The notes under the pieces are model-generated. The model worked only from the letters and a program-made list of their open reading frames with translations, was not told where the DNA came from and searched no databases. Source: Nitrospira sp. (GTDB lineage Bacteria; Nitrospirota; Nitrospiria; Nitrospirales; Nitrospiraceae). Taken from it: a stretch of DNA of 64,000 nucleotides. The first letter of the stretch is position 1. Each line of letters opens with the position of its first letter. Both the position numbers and the translations under genes were made by a program. The stretch is from contig JANDJI010000002.1 of assembly GCA_024331125.1 (NCBI GenBank), positions 62,001 through 126,000 of the forward strand, given 5' to 3'. Shown in pieces: positions 54,241 to 63,119 of the stretch.

Positions 54241-54975
54241 GTGGCGGCTACAGCGCAAGTTCATTGGGATAGATTGTCGCGTAAGCGGATCTGTTTCGGG
54301 CATCAGTCGGTCGGCAAAAACCTGATCGATGGGTTGATGGCCGGCCGACAAGGGCGGCTGAATCTCGTCGAGAGTTCGGACCCGGAAACGTTTCGGCACC
54401 CGGTGTTCGCCCATTTCCGAGTCGGTCAGAATCGTGATCCGCTGGCAAAATTCGAGGATTTCAAATCCGTTATGACGTCCGGCGTGGGAGAGTCGGTTGA
54501 CGTGGCGTTCTTTAAGTTGTGCTACGTTGATATCACGGACTGCACCGATGTTGGGAATCTGTTCAATACGTATCGCCGAATGATGGACGATCTTGTCCTG
54601 ACCTATCCGGCTGTCACGTTCCTCCATGTCACCGTGCCGTTGAGACGTCTTGAGAATGGGGTGCTCCAATGGATCAAGACGCAGTGGCGAGGAGACGACC
54701 GGGAACGCCTCGCGCAAATCAAACGCCATGCCTACAACGAACTCTTGCGCGCCGCGTATGGGCCGTCAGGCCGGTTGTTCGACTTAGCGGCGGAGGAAGC
54801 GACGTATGCGGATGGGCGGGCCTCGATTATTCGGCATCAAGGAAGAGCCATCCCCAATCTTGTCTCGGACTACACGGATGACGGCGGCCATTTAAATGAA
54901 AGAGCCGCGGAACGCATAGCGGCTCGGCTGCTGGCTTGTATTGATTCGATTGAAGAAGCCGTGAGCGATCAATAA
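54241..54975 (+). CDS. SGNH/GDSL hydrolase-like protein of exopolysaccharide locus
   Basis: 244 residues from GTG 54241, which has AAGGAG five bases upstream; an upstream TTG at 54226 lies before that site. ICFGHQSVGKNLIDGL near the start stands in the place of the SGNH block I, and DGGHLNERAAERIAARLL at the end contains an Asp-x-x-His pair like block V. The classic GDSL serine is replaced by a GHQS segment; Ser in GHQSVG could serve. A role as O-acyl esterase or transferase on the polysaccharide is inference. No signal peptide is seen. Confidence 0.55.
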   Translation: MAATAQVHWDRLSRKRICFGHQSVGKNLIDGLMAGRQGRLNLVESSDPETFRHPVFAHFRVGQNRDPLAKFEDFKSVMTSGVGESVDVAFFKLCYVDITDCTDVGNLFNTYRRMMDDLVLTYPAVTFLHVTVPLRRLENGVLQWIKTQWRGDDRERLAQIKRHAYNELLRAAYGPSGRLFDLAAEEATYADGRASIIRHQGRAIPNLVSDYTDDGGHLNERAAERIAARLLACIDSIEEAVSDQ

Positions 54976-55001
54976 GAGGTCAGGAAGAGGGCAGGGCGGC
55001 C

Positions 55002-56033
55002 ATGATACAGATCGTGCATTGTGACGATGGGCACGCGCGGGCATGGGATGAGTACGTCGGCCGTCATGAGCAGGGATCGTTCTACCATCTGTTCGGCTGG
55101 AAACAGGTGAACGAGTCCTCGTTCGGACATCGGACATTTTATCTGGCGGCGATGGACGAAGGCCGGATCAGAGGCGTGTTCCCTTTGGTCTACTTGGATA
55201 CCAAGCTGTTCGGGAAGATTCTTTGCTCGCTTCCGTTTGTGAATTACGGCGGTCCCTGCTCGGACGATGCGGAAATCGATCGGTTGTTGCTCGATGAAGC
55301 AAAGGCTGTCGTGGAACGGCTTGGAATCAAATATCTGGAGATCCGCGGGATGCGAAAATTGGGAGGTGATTTGCCGACATCGGAGCACAAGGTCAGTGTC
55401 ACCATCATGTTGGATCCCAACCCCGATACGCTGTGGAATGCGTTCAAAACCGGACACCGCAACAATATCCGCCGCGCCTACAAGAGAGGATTAACGGTCA
55501 GAGGCGGCGGTGTCGAACTGCTCGATACGTTCTATGACATCTTGAGCGTAAGCTGGAGAAATTTGGGGACGCCGTTGTATCGGAAAGAATACTTTGAATG
55601 TCTGATGAAGACATTTCCGACCGAGACCAAGATCTTCGTGCTGGATCATCACGGCGTTCCGGTCTCTGCGGCGTTGAACGGCCATTTTCGCGGAGTGGTC
55701 GAAGGCATGTGGTTGGGGGCCCTTCCCAAGGCTCGCGAGGTGGAGTCGAGCTATGTCCTCTATTGGGAGATGATCAAAGACGCCTGTGAACGAGGCTATC
55801 AACTGTATCATCTCGGCCGATCCACGGCGGATTCCGGCGGCGAGGCGTTCAAGAAAAAATGGAATGCGTTTCCCACTCAGCTCTACTGGCAGTACATCAT
55901 GAGGAATGGAGAGCCGATTCCTCAACTGAATGTCGGTAATCCAAAATTTCAGTTGGCCATCAATGTGTGGAAAATGCTGCCCTTGTCGATCGCCAAGGCT
56001 ATAGGGCCGTTGGTGGCCAAGGGTATTCCCTGA
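55002..56033 (+). CDS. FemAB-like acyltransferase, exosortase-locus type
   Basis: 343 residues of two GNAT-like folds as in FemAB proteins (TIGR03019 type): FYHLFGWKQVNESSFGHRTFYL, GIKYLEIRGMR, KTGHRNNIRRAYKRGL and YQLYHLGRSTADSGGEAFKKKW. These motifs are typical of the FemAB-like family found in exosortase A clusters. Members probably add an acyl or aminoacyl group to the exopolysaccharide. It starts 27 bases after the SGNH-like gene. Confidence 0.85.
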   Translation: MIQIVHCDDGHARAWDEYVGRHEQGSFYHLFGWKQVNESSFGHRTFYLAAMDEGRIRGVFPLVYLDTKLFGKILCSLPFVNYGGPCSDDAEIDRLLLDEAKAVVERLGIKYLEIRGMRKLGGDLPTSEHKVSVTIMLDPNPDTLWNAFKTGHRNNIRRAYKRGLTVRGGGVELLDTFYDILSVSWRNLGTPLYRKEYFECLMKTFPTETKIFVLDHHGVPVSAALNGHFRGVVEGMWLGALPKAREVESSYVLYWEMIKDACERGYQLYHLGRSTADSGGEAFKKKWNAFPTQLYWQYIMRNGEPIPQLNVGNPKFQLAINVWKMLPLSIAKAIGPLVAKGIP

Positions 56034-56090
56034 TCCGGTTGCGACTCCCCGTCGTCAATTCCTGTGTCGCAGCGGAGTCGATAACAAATC

Positions 56091-57308
56091 ATGGCTGCCA
56101 GATTTCGATTCGTTCCACCGGCCGGCACGCCGGTCGGTTTCTCCGATGTGGCGGGCAGCATCGGGACCGCACTTATCCGTGAAGATTCGGTGGAGCGGTT
56201 TAAGACCGAGCTTTGCGCAAGAGTGAAGGTTCGGCATTGTGAGTTCGTGTCGACCGGTCGTGCCGCGCTCACCCTTGCTTTGCTTGCGCTCAAGGAATTG
56301 GACGGCGGACGGCGGCAGGAAGTCCTTATTCCCTCTTATACCTGTTTTTCTGTGCCGTCGTCCGTCGTCAAGGCCGGATTACGGGTCAGGTTGGCGGATG
56401 TGAATCCGGAGACCCTCGACTTTGTGTCAGAGGATTTGGAGGAAATCGACGGGACCAGGGTCTTGGCGGTCGTAGCGACCAATTTATACGGTCTGCCCAA
56501 TGATATGGAGAAATGGAGGTACCTGACTCAGGATCGCGGAGTCTATCTCATCGATGACGCGGCCCAATGTCTTGGCGGTTCGGTTGCGGGGCGACAGTCC
56601 GGTACCTGGGGTGATGTGGGCCTCTATAGTTTCGACAAAGGGAAGAACGTGACGTCGATCGACGGTGGAGTGTTGATCACGAATTCCGATCGAATTGCCT
56701 CGGTGATCTCTGCGCAGGCGAGGGGGCTACGGAATAGTACGATGGGCGAATCGCTGTCCCATGTGGTCAAACTGCTGGTATATGCCTCTTTCCTGCATCC
56801 TCGAAGATACTGGATTCCCAATTCGCTCCCGTTTTTGGGATTGGGCACGACGGCCTATCGGACGGATTATCCGCTGGCTCAGTATGACAAGTGGATGGCG
56901 CCGCTGGGCCGGCGGTTGTTCGCACGGCTGGATGCCATTGCCGCTCAGCGGCGCGCTGCGGCCGAGCGGTATGCCAAACGATTGCCGTGGGGGAGTCTTC
57001 TCCGTCCCATAGCACCGAGACCGACTGCGGTGCCGGCGTATCTTCGATATCCGGTCTTGGTCGCTCCTGAATGCCGGGACAGGGTGATGGAAGCGCTTCG
57101 ACAAGAAGGAATTGGAGCGACCGCCTCTTATCCATCGGCTATCAACGACATTCCTCAACTGCGAAACCTGTTGCAACTGGAAGATCAGAAAATCTCCGGG
57201 GGGCGGGATCTTGCCAAGCAAATCCTCACTCTTCCCACTCATGGTTACGTGACAGAAGAAGATCAAGATCGCATTGCGGCGATAATAGGCGAAACTCTGG
57301 GCAGCTAG
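56091..57308 (+). CDS. DegT/DnrJ/EryC1-family PLP aminotransferase
   Basis: 405 residues of the sugar aminotransferase family: FVSTGRAALTLAL (phosphate-binding turn), EVLIPSYTCFSVPSSVVKAG, VYLIDDAAQCLGG, and the PLP lysine region YSFDKGKNVTSIDGGVL. It should place an amino group on a nucleotide-linked keto sugar of the repeat unit. The usual His after the Lys-containing loop is replaced by Asn-Val in this copy, so a variant specificity is possible. The gene follows the FemAB-like gene by 57 bases. Confidence 0.85.
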   Translation: MAARFRFVPPAGTPVGFSDVAGSIGTALIREDSVERFKTELCARVKVRHCEFVSTGRAALTLALLALKELDGGRRQEVLIPSYTCFSVPSSVVKAGLRVRLADVNPETLDFVSEDLEEIDGTRVLAVVATNLYGLPNDMEKWRYLTQDRGVYLIDDAAQCLGGSVAGRQSGTWGDVGLYSFDKGKNVTSIDGGVLITNSDRIASVISAQARGLRNSTMGESLSHVVKLLVYASFLHPRRYWIPNSLPFLGLGTTAYRTDYPLAQYDKWMAPLGRRLFARLDAIAAQRRAAAERYAKRLPWGSLLRPIAPRPTAVPAYLRYPVLVAPECRDRVMEALRQEGIGATASYPSAINDIPQLRNLLQLEDQKISGGRDLAKQILTLPTHGYVTEEDQDRIAAIIGETLGS

Positions 57309-57329
57309 TCACGCGACGTCATCTTCCCA

Positions 57330-58448
57330 ATGTTTTCCGGGAACATTTTTTCTTCGATCGAGAGCGTCGGACTCGACGCTCGTGGCTGGAACGTCTTGGC
57401 GCTCAAAAGTCCAACCCGAACGATCTTTCAAACGTACCAATGGCTTTGGAGTTGGGAAAAGATATTCAAGGACCAATGCGAGCCGCTGTATATCGTGGTT
57501 GATTCTCCGGATGGATCAGGCATCGAAGCGGTGGCTCCGCTGATGATCACGAAAGAGTTTCTTGGCCAACGGACCGTCAAGTTTGTGGGCGATGGCAAGG
57601 CCGATTATTGCGATCTGTTGTTTGCGGATGGTCGTTTCGATCTGTTGGAGAAGCTCTTCGAGCATCTCTTTGCGGTGAGGGAGCGATGGGATTGTATTCA
57701 GTTGAATAGTATTCCAACGGAATCGCCGACTATTAGGGGGATTCAGCGTCTCTGCAGTCGATACGGTTGCCGCATGTTCCAACGCGATCTCTATGCTAGT
57801 CCTACCTTGCTGATCAAGGGGCAGGAAGAGAACGCGTTGAGAGTATTCAATAAGTACAGTCTGCGCCGACGGCTGAATTATTTTCAGCGCCAGGGCCGCC
57901 TCACCTTCAAAACGGTACAGGGATCGGAGGTGATGTCTTATCTGGATGGTTTTTTCTCGCAACACATCGCCCGCTGGGCCGGTACCGGGAGTCCCAGTCT
58001 GTTTCTTGACGAGAAGAATCGATCGTTCTACCGGGAATTAGCGCAGGCTCTGTGTAGGACGGGTTGGCTCGTGTTGTCGATTGTGGAGCTGGATAGGCGG
58101 CCGTTGGCGATGCATGTGGGATTTGATTATGAAGGAAAGCTCTTGTGGTACAAACCCTCCTTTGATCCGGCATACGCAAAACATTCCCCAGGGCTCGTGC
58201 TTCTTCGGTATTTGATCGGCTACGTGATTGAGCAAAAACGCGACGAGTTCGATTTCTCCATAGGCGACGAGCCGTTTAAACAGCGGTTCTGCAATTGTGT
58301 ACGCACGACCGTTCAGGTTCAGGTTTTTAAGGACAGCTTTACCTATGCCCTTGCTCAAACGAGGCAAAAACTGGGTTCGATAAAAAGAGCGCTGCACGGA
58401 AAAAACGAGGAGAACCGATCGTGCAAGTTCGTGACCCTGTCGATGTGA
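57330..58448 (+). CDS. BcsL/CelD-like GNAT acyltransferase (copy 1)
   Basis: 372 residues of the BioF2/CelD-like GNAT fold: IFQTYQWLWSWEKIF, NKYSLRRRLNYFQRQGRL and FDYEGKLLWYKPSFDPAYAKHSPGLVLLRYLI, then DFSIGDEPFKQRF. The family occurs in polysaccharide loci and is proposed to transfer acyl groups. It starts 21 bases after the aminotransferase and overlaps the next gene by 28 bases. Start at 57330 (ATG); no strong ribosome binding site. Confidence 0.82.
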   Translation: MFSGNIFSSIESVGLDARGWNVLALKSPTRTIFQTYQWLWSWEKIFKDQCEPLYIVVDSPDGSGIEAVAPLMITKEFLGQRTVKFVGDGKADYCDLLFADGRFDLLEKLFEHLFAVRERWDCIQLNSIPTESPTIRGIQRLCSRYGCRMFQRDLYASPTLLIKGQEENALRVFNKYSLRRRLNYFQRQGRLTFKTVQGSEVMSYLDGFFSQHIARWAGTGSPSLFLDEKNRSFYRELAQALCRTGWLVLSIVELDRRPLAMHVGFDYEGKLLWYKPSFDPAYAKHSPGLVLLRYLIGYVIEQKRDEFDFSIGDEPFKQRFCNCVRTTVQVQVFKDSFTYALAQTRQKLGSIKRALHGKNEENRSCKFVTLSM

Positions 58449-59464
58449 GCGTCATCATCCCGACGTACAACCGCGCCCGCTTGGTGGCCGAGGCGATCGA
58501 GAGTGTGCTGCGCCAGACAAGGCCTCCCAGAGAGATCATCGTCGTCGATGATGGCTCCACGGATGACACGAAACAGGTGTTGGCTTCATTCGGCGACCGT
58601 ATCATCGCTCTCCATCAGGAAAATCAAGGAGTAGGGAGTGCGAGAAACCGAGCGTTGGCGGTGGCCCAAGGACGCTATCTGGCTTTCCTGGATTCCGATG
58701 ATTTGTGGATGGAACAGAAATTGGAATGGCAAGTGGCGATCATGGAACAGTTTCCCCACTTGGGGTTTCTGTTCTCAGACTTTGTGATCACAGGCAATGA
58801 AAACAGGGTGATACCCAAGGGGCTGAGCACCTGGTTTCACGAACCTCTCCAGTGGGACAAGGTTTTTGAGGAAATGTCTATGGTCTTGGTTCCCTGTGTG
58901 GCTCGCGAAGAACCGGTTGCCTTCTACTCGGGACGTCTGTACCAGGCGTTGCTCGCCAAGCCTTATATTCTTCCTAGTTGTGCGGTCGCGCGGGCTTCCT
59001 GTGTAACACCGGACATTCGGTTTCCCGAAGACAATCACCACTGTTCGGATTGGGAGTTTTTCGCGCGATTGACGCGAACCAATCCGGTGGGGTTTATGGA
59101 TGTGGAGACGACCGTCAATCGCGGCGGAGATGAATGGCCGCGATTGACCCGTATGAGCGCCGCGGCAAAAATCCGCTTTCATCTCCGTATGATTGAGTCG
59201 GTGTGGAAAGCAGACGAGGTCTTTGTGGCTGCTCACCGTGCGGATATAAAGGCAGTGGAGGCGGATCTCTATTTGCAATTGGCCAGGCACTGTGTCATGC
59301 ACTCAAACATGCGTGATGCACGAGCAGCCATAGGACGGTGGTTCTCGCTCGGGCAATTAGCCGGTTGGCCCACGGGGGTAGGCGTGGCTCTGTGCGCATG
59401 GTTGCCAGGAAGCGGAGCGATACTAAGAAGCGTTCGATCATTGGTGAGGGGCGGCTCAGACTAA
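58421..59464 (+). CDS. Family 2 glycosyltransferase
   Basis: 347 residues. GT-A domain (about 7-230) with DVSVIIPTYNRARLVAEAI, IIVVDDGSTDDT, GVGSARNRAL and AFLDSDDLW (DxD-type). The tail is helical and partly hydrophobic, perhaps membrane associated. It would add one sugar of the repeat unit. It begins with a GTG and overlaps the preceding gene by 28 bases. Confidence 0.9.
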   Translation: MQVRDPVDVSVIIPTYNRARLVAEAIESVLRQTRPPREIIVVDDGSTDDTKQVLASFGDRIIALHQENQGVGSARNRALAVAQGRYLAFLDSDDLWMEQKLEWQVAIMEQFPHLGFLFSDFVITGNENRVIPKGLSTWFHEPLQWDKVFEEMSMVLVPCVAREEPVAFYSGRLYQALLAKPYILPSCAVARASCVTPDIRFPEDNHHCSDWEFFARLTRTNPVGFMDVETTVNRGGDEWPRLTRMSAAAKIRFHLRMIESVWKADEVFVAAHRADIKAVEADLYLQLARHCVMHSNMRDARAAIGRWFSLGQLAGWPTGVGVALCAWLPGSGAILRSVRSLVRGGSD

Positions 59465-59769
59465 CTTGGCCTCTTCAAGGCCGAGACAACCGGTGAGTGA
59501 CAAGCATCTGTGCGAAATTGACAATGATGAAAAATGTTCGGTGTTCGGAAGGATAACTGGTGAATGAGATGCTCTTGCGGAACGAGAAAGGATACCGCAC
59601 CCTGAGCCGAGCATGGATCTCACCAGCTAAAAGGGTTCGGGACTCGTCTAGAAAGAATGGCCGTTCTTCTCTACGGCATGTGTGCCTGGTTATGTGGCCA
59701 TGTGGGGCGCATAGTCGCTTAAGCGACTGCGAGGGAGAGAAAAAGTCCTGATCCCCTATGTAGGGTTCA
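59465..59769. other. 305-base intergenic stretch with hairpin and palindrome
   Basis: No convincing gene. A stem of eight pairs with a five-base loop (59465-59485, CTTGGCCT ... AGGCCGAG) directly follows the glycosyltransferase stop; no T run follows, so it is a weak terminator candidate. The 63-codon frame at 59560-59751 has no ribosome binding site and no recognisable content. A perfect 16-base palindrome is listed separately. Confidence 0.5.
59713..59728. promoter_or_regulatory. Perfect 16-base palindrome, possible operator
   Basis: AGTCGCTTAAGCGACT is a perfect inverted repeat without spacer, 41 bases upstream of the ATG of the next gene. A dimeric regulator could bind it; a hairpin in RNA would have no loop beyond the centre bases. 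Nothing known is matched. Confidence 0.35.
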
Positions 59770-60870
59770 ATGAGCAACCAGTCGTACACCTTCGAAGTAT
59801 TGACAAGGGTGGCGGATCTTGTAGCGGTGGCAAGGGATTGGGAGACGCTCGCGAGGCTATTCAGAAACCCGCTGCTTGGAGCAGATTGGTTTCAGGCTTG
59901 TGCCGAGACCTTGTGTCAGGAGGCTGACCTCCGAGTTGGAATTGTCCGGGCGAACGGGTCTATTTGCGCGATTGCTCCGCTGGTTGTTGTACGGCACGAT
60001 GGGGCGGAGTGGTTGGAGATACTCGGTGCGTCAAAACTCTATGAGCCGTCCGGGTTTCTCTATAACAGTATGGCTTCACTCGAACATCTTGTGTCGGGTG
60101 TAGTCGGATTGGGGATGCCGATGGTGCTGACAAGAATACCCAAAGAATCTCCGATCGGAGCAACCTTCGGCCACATTGCACGATTTAAATATGTTGTTGT
60201 AAGCAAAGAAACCGCTAGCTCGGCATACACCGATTCAACAGGAAAATGGGATGAGTATTTTCGATCGATCTCCGGCCAGCGACGCTATGACTATCAACGG
60301 AAGCGGAAGCGACTCGAACGAGTCGGACAGGTGACCATTAGGATAGAATCTCCCGGTTCAATAAGTGAACTTTCATGCTTGCTGGAGGAGGTCTATCGCG
60401 TCGAGGGAGCTGGGTGGAAGGGGCGTGCAGGGTCAGCTCTTATAGCAAATGAGTCGATTCGTGGTTTCATTGCTCGATTTTCAGAGTTGGCTTGCAAGAA
60501 AGGGAGTCTCAGGGTCTGTTTTTTGTCTGTGCAGGGAATTGCGATTGCGACGATTCTTGGAATTGAAGAGGAAGGACGGTTTTGGGTTCTCAAGATAGGC
60601 TATGACGAGCAGTGGGCACGGTGTTCTCCTGGGATCCAGATTACGATGGAGACTATCCGGTACGCCTTTGAAAAACACCTCGAGGCGTATGAATTTCTTG
60701 GATCTGAAGAACCCTGGCAGGCTATGTGGCCGCACCGTCGACACCATTTTGTCACTCTTGCGTTATATCCTATCTCTCTCAAGGGTCTTCACGCATTTAG
60801 CAGAGATGGCCTGCGGCTCTTGCTCAGCCGAGCGACTCGTGAAAGGGCCTTTGCCAAATACATTACTTAG
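59770..60870 (+). CDS. BcsL/CelD-like GNAT acyltransferase (copy 2)
   Basis: 366 residues of the same fold as the gene at 57330 but divergent: YTFEVLTRVADLVAVARDWE, GQRRYDYQRKRKRLERVG, RFWVLKIGYDEQWARCSPGIQI and YEFLGSEEPWQAMW. Base composition is less GC-rich than the neighbours, so it may have been acquired separately. It is preceded by the palindrome and likely has its own promoter. Confidence 0.8.
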   Translation: MSNQSYTFEVLTRVADLVAVARDWETLARLFRNPLLGADWFQACAETLCQEADLRVGIVRANGSICAIAPLVVVRHDGAEWLEILGASKLYEPSGFLYNSMASLEHLVSGVVGLGMPMVLTRIPKESPIGATFGHIARFKYVVVSKETASSAYTDSTGKWDEYFRSISGQRRYDYQRKRKRLERVGQVTIRIESPGSISELSCLLEEVYRVEGAGWKGRAGSALIANESIRGFIARFSELACKKGSLRVCFLSVQGIAIATILGIEEEGRFWVLKIGYDEQWARCSPGIQITMETIRYAFEKHLEAYEFLGSEEPWQAMWPHRRHHFVTLALYPISLKGLHAFSRDGLRLLLSRATRERAFAKYIT

Positions 60871-61111
60871 CTGCCTTGGGATTGGAGGAGCGAACAGAAG
60901 GAGAATGCTTTCACCTAATCGGATCTGCTAGGGGGGCGCTGTGATAGATGCGTCTCGCTCATGGTTTAGAGGATTTGGCGACTACTCACACTGAATAGCG
61001 ATGCGAAAATAGAGCAGAAGTCTTGCGTTCAACTCAGGGTGATCACAATGATGTCCTGCTGGATATAAAGGGAACGATTCTTTCTGTGTCGGTGGGGAGG
61101 ACGGTATCACG
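60871..61111. other. Intergenic stretch of 241 bases
   Basis: No gene is supported. A 17-codon frame after a GTG near 60941 with AGGGGGG upstream is too short to trust. Base composition is lower in GC than the cluster average. Confidence 0.45.
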
Positions 61112-62068
61112 ATGGCAGGGGGGGTGCCAATTCCTCTCATTCAAGTGTTCCATTGCATAAATGATGGTCACATCCTCAGGCTTGATCGAGATTCTCGGCT
61201 TTCCGGTGACCGAAGGATGGTTCTGCAAGGGGCACTCGTATGTGCTGCCTGTCATAGAACATTTCCCATCGTAGACGGCATCCTGAATTTGCTGAATGAT
61301 CGCGTTCTAGATTTAGATGAGGAGAGTCGATACGAGTTGGCTGTTCGAGACCAACGCGCTGTCAACGCCGCAAGGGCAAAAGGGGCCGCGTGGTATGACA
61401 ATGAGTGTGGCCGCGCCGAATTCATTCCAACGGTTCATGCGTTGTCTGTGGAGCCTGACACGACGGTCCTCGAACTTGGATGTGGAGACGGTCGGTATAC
61501 GCTTCCGCTGGCAGGGCAATGCCAGTGGGTGATTGCGGTGGATTTTTCCCTAGAGTCGTTGCGGAATCTTCAGCGCCGACGACAAGAGCACCGGAACATC
61601 GCACTCGTCTGCGCCGATATTACAACGTTGAGGATCATGCCGAAGAGTTGCGATCGCGTCCTTGCGACCTTGGTATCGAATCTGCCCTCGCCGATTCATA
61701 GAGAGGCGATGTTTCTTCTCGCGGCGTCGGCTATGAAGACTGATGGGCGCTTTGTCTTTAGCACGCATTTTCATGGTTTGTGGCGACAGCTTACATTTCA
61801 GTCGCAGGCGGGACGATACGAGGAATCGGATATCTACCGATATTATTTTACGATGAGGGAATGTCATGACGAGGTGCGGAAGTATTTCTCGGCGGTCACG
61901 GTACGACCGATTCAGTTTTGCCTCCCGCTTGCGGGGATGTTAGGGCTTCCGCTAACTAAAATTTCTCGGATTTTGGAAGGCATTCCCATTGTCAATCTGT
62001 TCGGGCAACTGCTGCTCTGTACGGCGGAGCAGCCGATTCAGGATGCGTCTCAAAGGCAATGCTCATGA
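61112..62068 (+). CDS. Class I SAM methyltransferase with N-terminal Trm112-like zinc segment
   Basis: 318 residues. The first about 60 residues have a zinc-ribbon-like segment with Cys in VFHC and CAACHRTFPIVDGILNLL, as in Trm112-like fusions. The methyltransferase domain follows (about 105-250) with VLELGCGDGRYTLPLA (motif I), VIAVDFS (acidic loop) and VCADITTLR. It may methylate a sugar or lipid in the polysaccharide; the substrate is not visible. Confidence 0.85.
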   Translation: MAGGVPIPLIQVFHCINDGHILRLDRDSRLSGDRRMVLQGALVCAACHRTFPIVDGILNLLNDRVLDLDEESRYELAVRDQRAVNAARAKGAAWYDNECGRAEFIPTVHALSVEPDTTVLELGCGDGRYTLPLAGQCQWVIAVDFSLESLRNLQRRRQEHRNIALVCADITTLRIMPKSCDRVLATLVSNLPSPIHREAMFLLAASAMKTDGRFVFSTHFHGLWRQLTFQSQAGRYEESDIYRYYFTMRECHDEVRKYFSAVTVRPIQFCLPLAGMLGLPLTKISRILEGIPIVNLFGQLLLCTAEQPIQDASQRQCS

Positions 62069-62141
62069 GTGTGCATCAAATACATTGCCGAATTGATGTG
62101 GCATTCGCGTGTAAGCGAATACATTCTTGTTCTGGCGACCA

Positions 62142-63119
62142 ATGCCGAAGTTGTATGGTATGAGGCTGCTTCCCGTTCATTGTGCCGATAGCATTCCATG
62201 GTGGATAGGGGCAGGATTGCTGATCGGAGTGCTGGTCGTGCCTAACTTTCTGGCCGCCAAGCTTGCCAAGGTGTGGCTACAGTTTCCAGGTTTGGATAAG
62301 CCAGCGCATTTTCTGGCGTTTATAGGGGTTTTTCTCATCATCTATGGTGTGTTGCGCGGCTATGCGTGGCCGAGGAGCGAGGGACATAAACAGGGGCTTG
62401 CCGCGGTTCTTTCATTGGGCCTGTCCCTCGGTGATGAAGCGCAGCAAGCAATGCTTGGAATCGGCCGGACGGCGGAATCTGGCGATCTGGTTGCGGATAC
62501 GGCGGGCATCCTTGTCGGTGTCGTGGCGGTCAGAAGCCGGCAGCTTGGAATGAAATGGGCGATGCCTTTGATCCTGCTGCTGCTGGTCCCGGTGGCAGGA
62601 GTGACGGCAAAAACCCATCAGGATTTAAAACATTACAACCTCGGCATGTTGTACGAGCGGGAAAAAGACTATCAAAAAGCCAGAGAGGAATATCAGCTTG
62701 CCTTGGACAGCGGGTTCGAGTCCGCTCAATTGTACAACGCCATTGCATGGCTCGACATTGAATTTTTAGGCGCCGATCCGAAACTGGTTGAGCCCTACGC
62801 CGCTCGGGCTTATGCCCTTGACCCCGACAATCCGGACATTCTCGATACTTATGGGTGGGTCTTGGTTCAAGCCGGAAAGATCTACGACGGGTTACTGCTT
62901 CTCGAGAAAGCCAAGCGATTAAAGCCGGACATCTACTGCATTGATCTCCATCTGGGTGCGACTCATCTGGCGCTAGGAATGCGTCATCAGGCGATTCAAT
63001 TTCTCCGTGAGCAGGTGAATCGAACCGGTAGCGATCGTTTCGGTGAAGCCGCCGCGCGGTTGCTGGCGCAGATCGAACAATCGTCCAGTCTACGCCACAA
63101 TAATCGACTTATCGGATGA
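62142..63119 (+). CDS. VanZ-like membrane protein fused to TPR domain
   Basis: 325 residues from ATG 62142 (a TTG at 62127 is a further possibility). The first about 140 residues hold four membrane helices in the VanZ pattern (LDKPAHFLAFIGVFLIIYG, LSLGDEAQQAMLGIGRTAESGDLVADTAGILVG). The C-terminal about 170 residues have TPR repeats (HYNLGMLYEREKDYQKAREEYQLALDSG, DNPDILDTYGWVLVQAGKIYDGLLLLEKA). VanZ-like proteins occur near polysaccharide clusters; their role is unclear. The stop overlaps the ATG of the next gene. Confidence 0.8.
   Translation: MPKLYGMRLLPVHCADSIPWWIGAGLLIGVLVVPNFLAAKLAKVWLQFPGLDKPAHFLAFIGVFLIIYGVLRGYAWPRSEGHKQGLAAVLSLGLSLGDEAQQAMLGIGRTAESGDLVADTAGILVGVVAVRSRQLGMKWAMPLILLLLVPVAGVTAKTHQDLKHYNLGMLYEREKDYQKAREEYQLALDSGFESAQLYNAIAWLDIEFLGADPKLVEPYAARAYALDPDNPDILDTYGWVLVQAGKIYDGLLLLEKAKRLKPDIYCIDLHLGATHLALGMRHQAIQFLREQVNRTGSDRFGEAAARLLAQIEQSSSLRHNNRLIG

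Noticed and set aside
59560..59751. 63-codon frame in the gap before the second BcsL-like gene
   Set aside because: No ribosome binding site, odd composition and no recognisable content.
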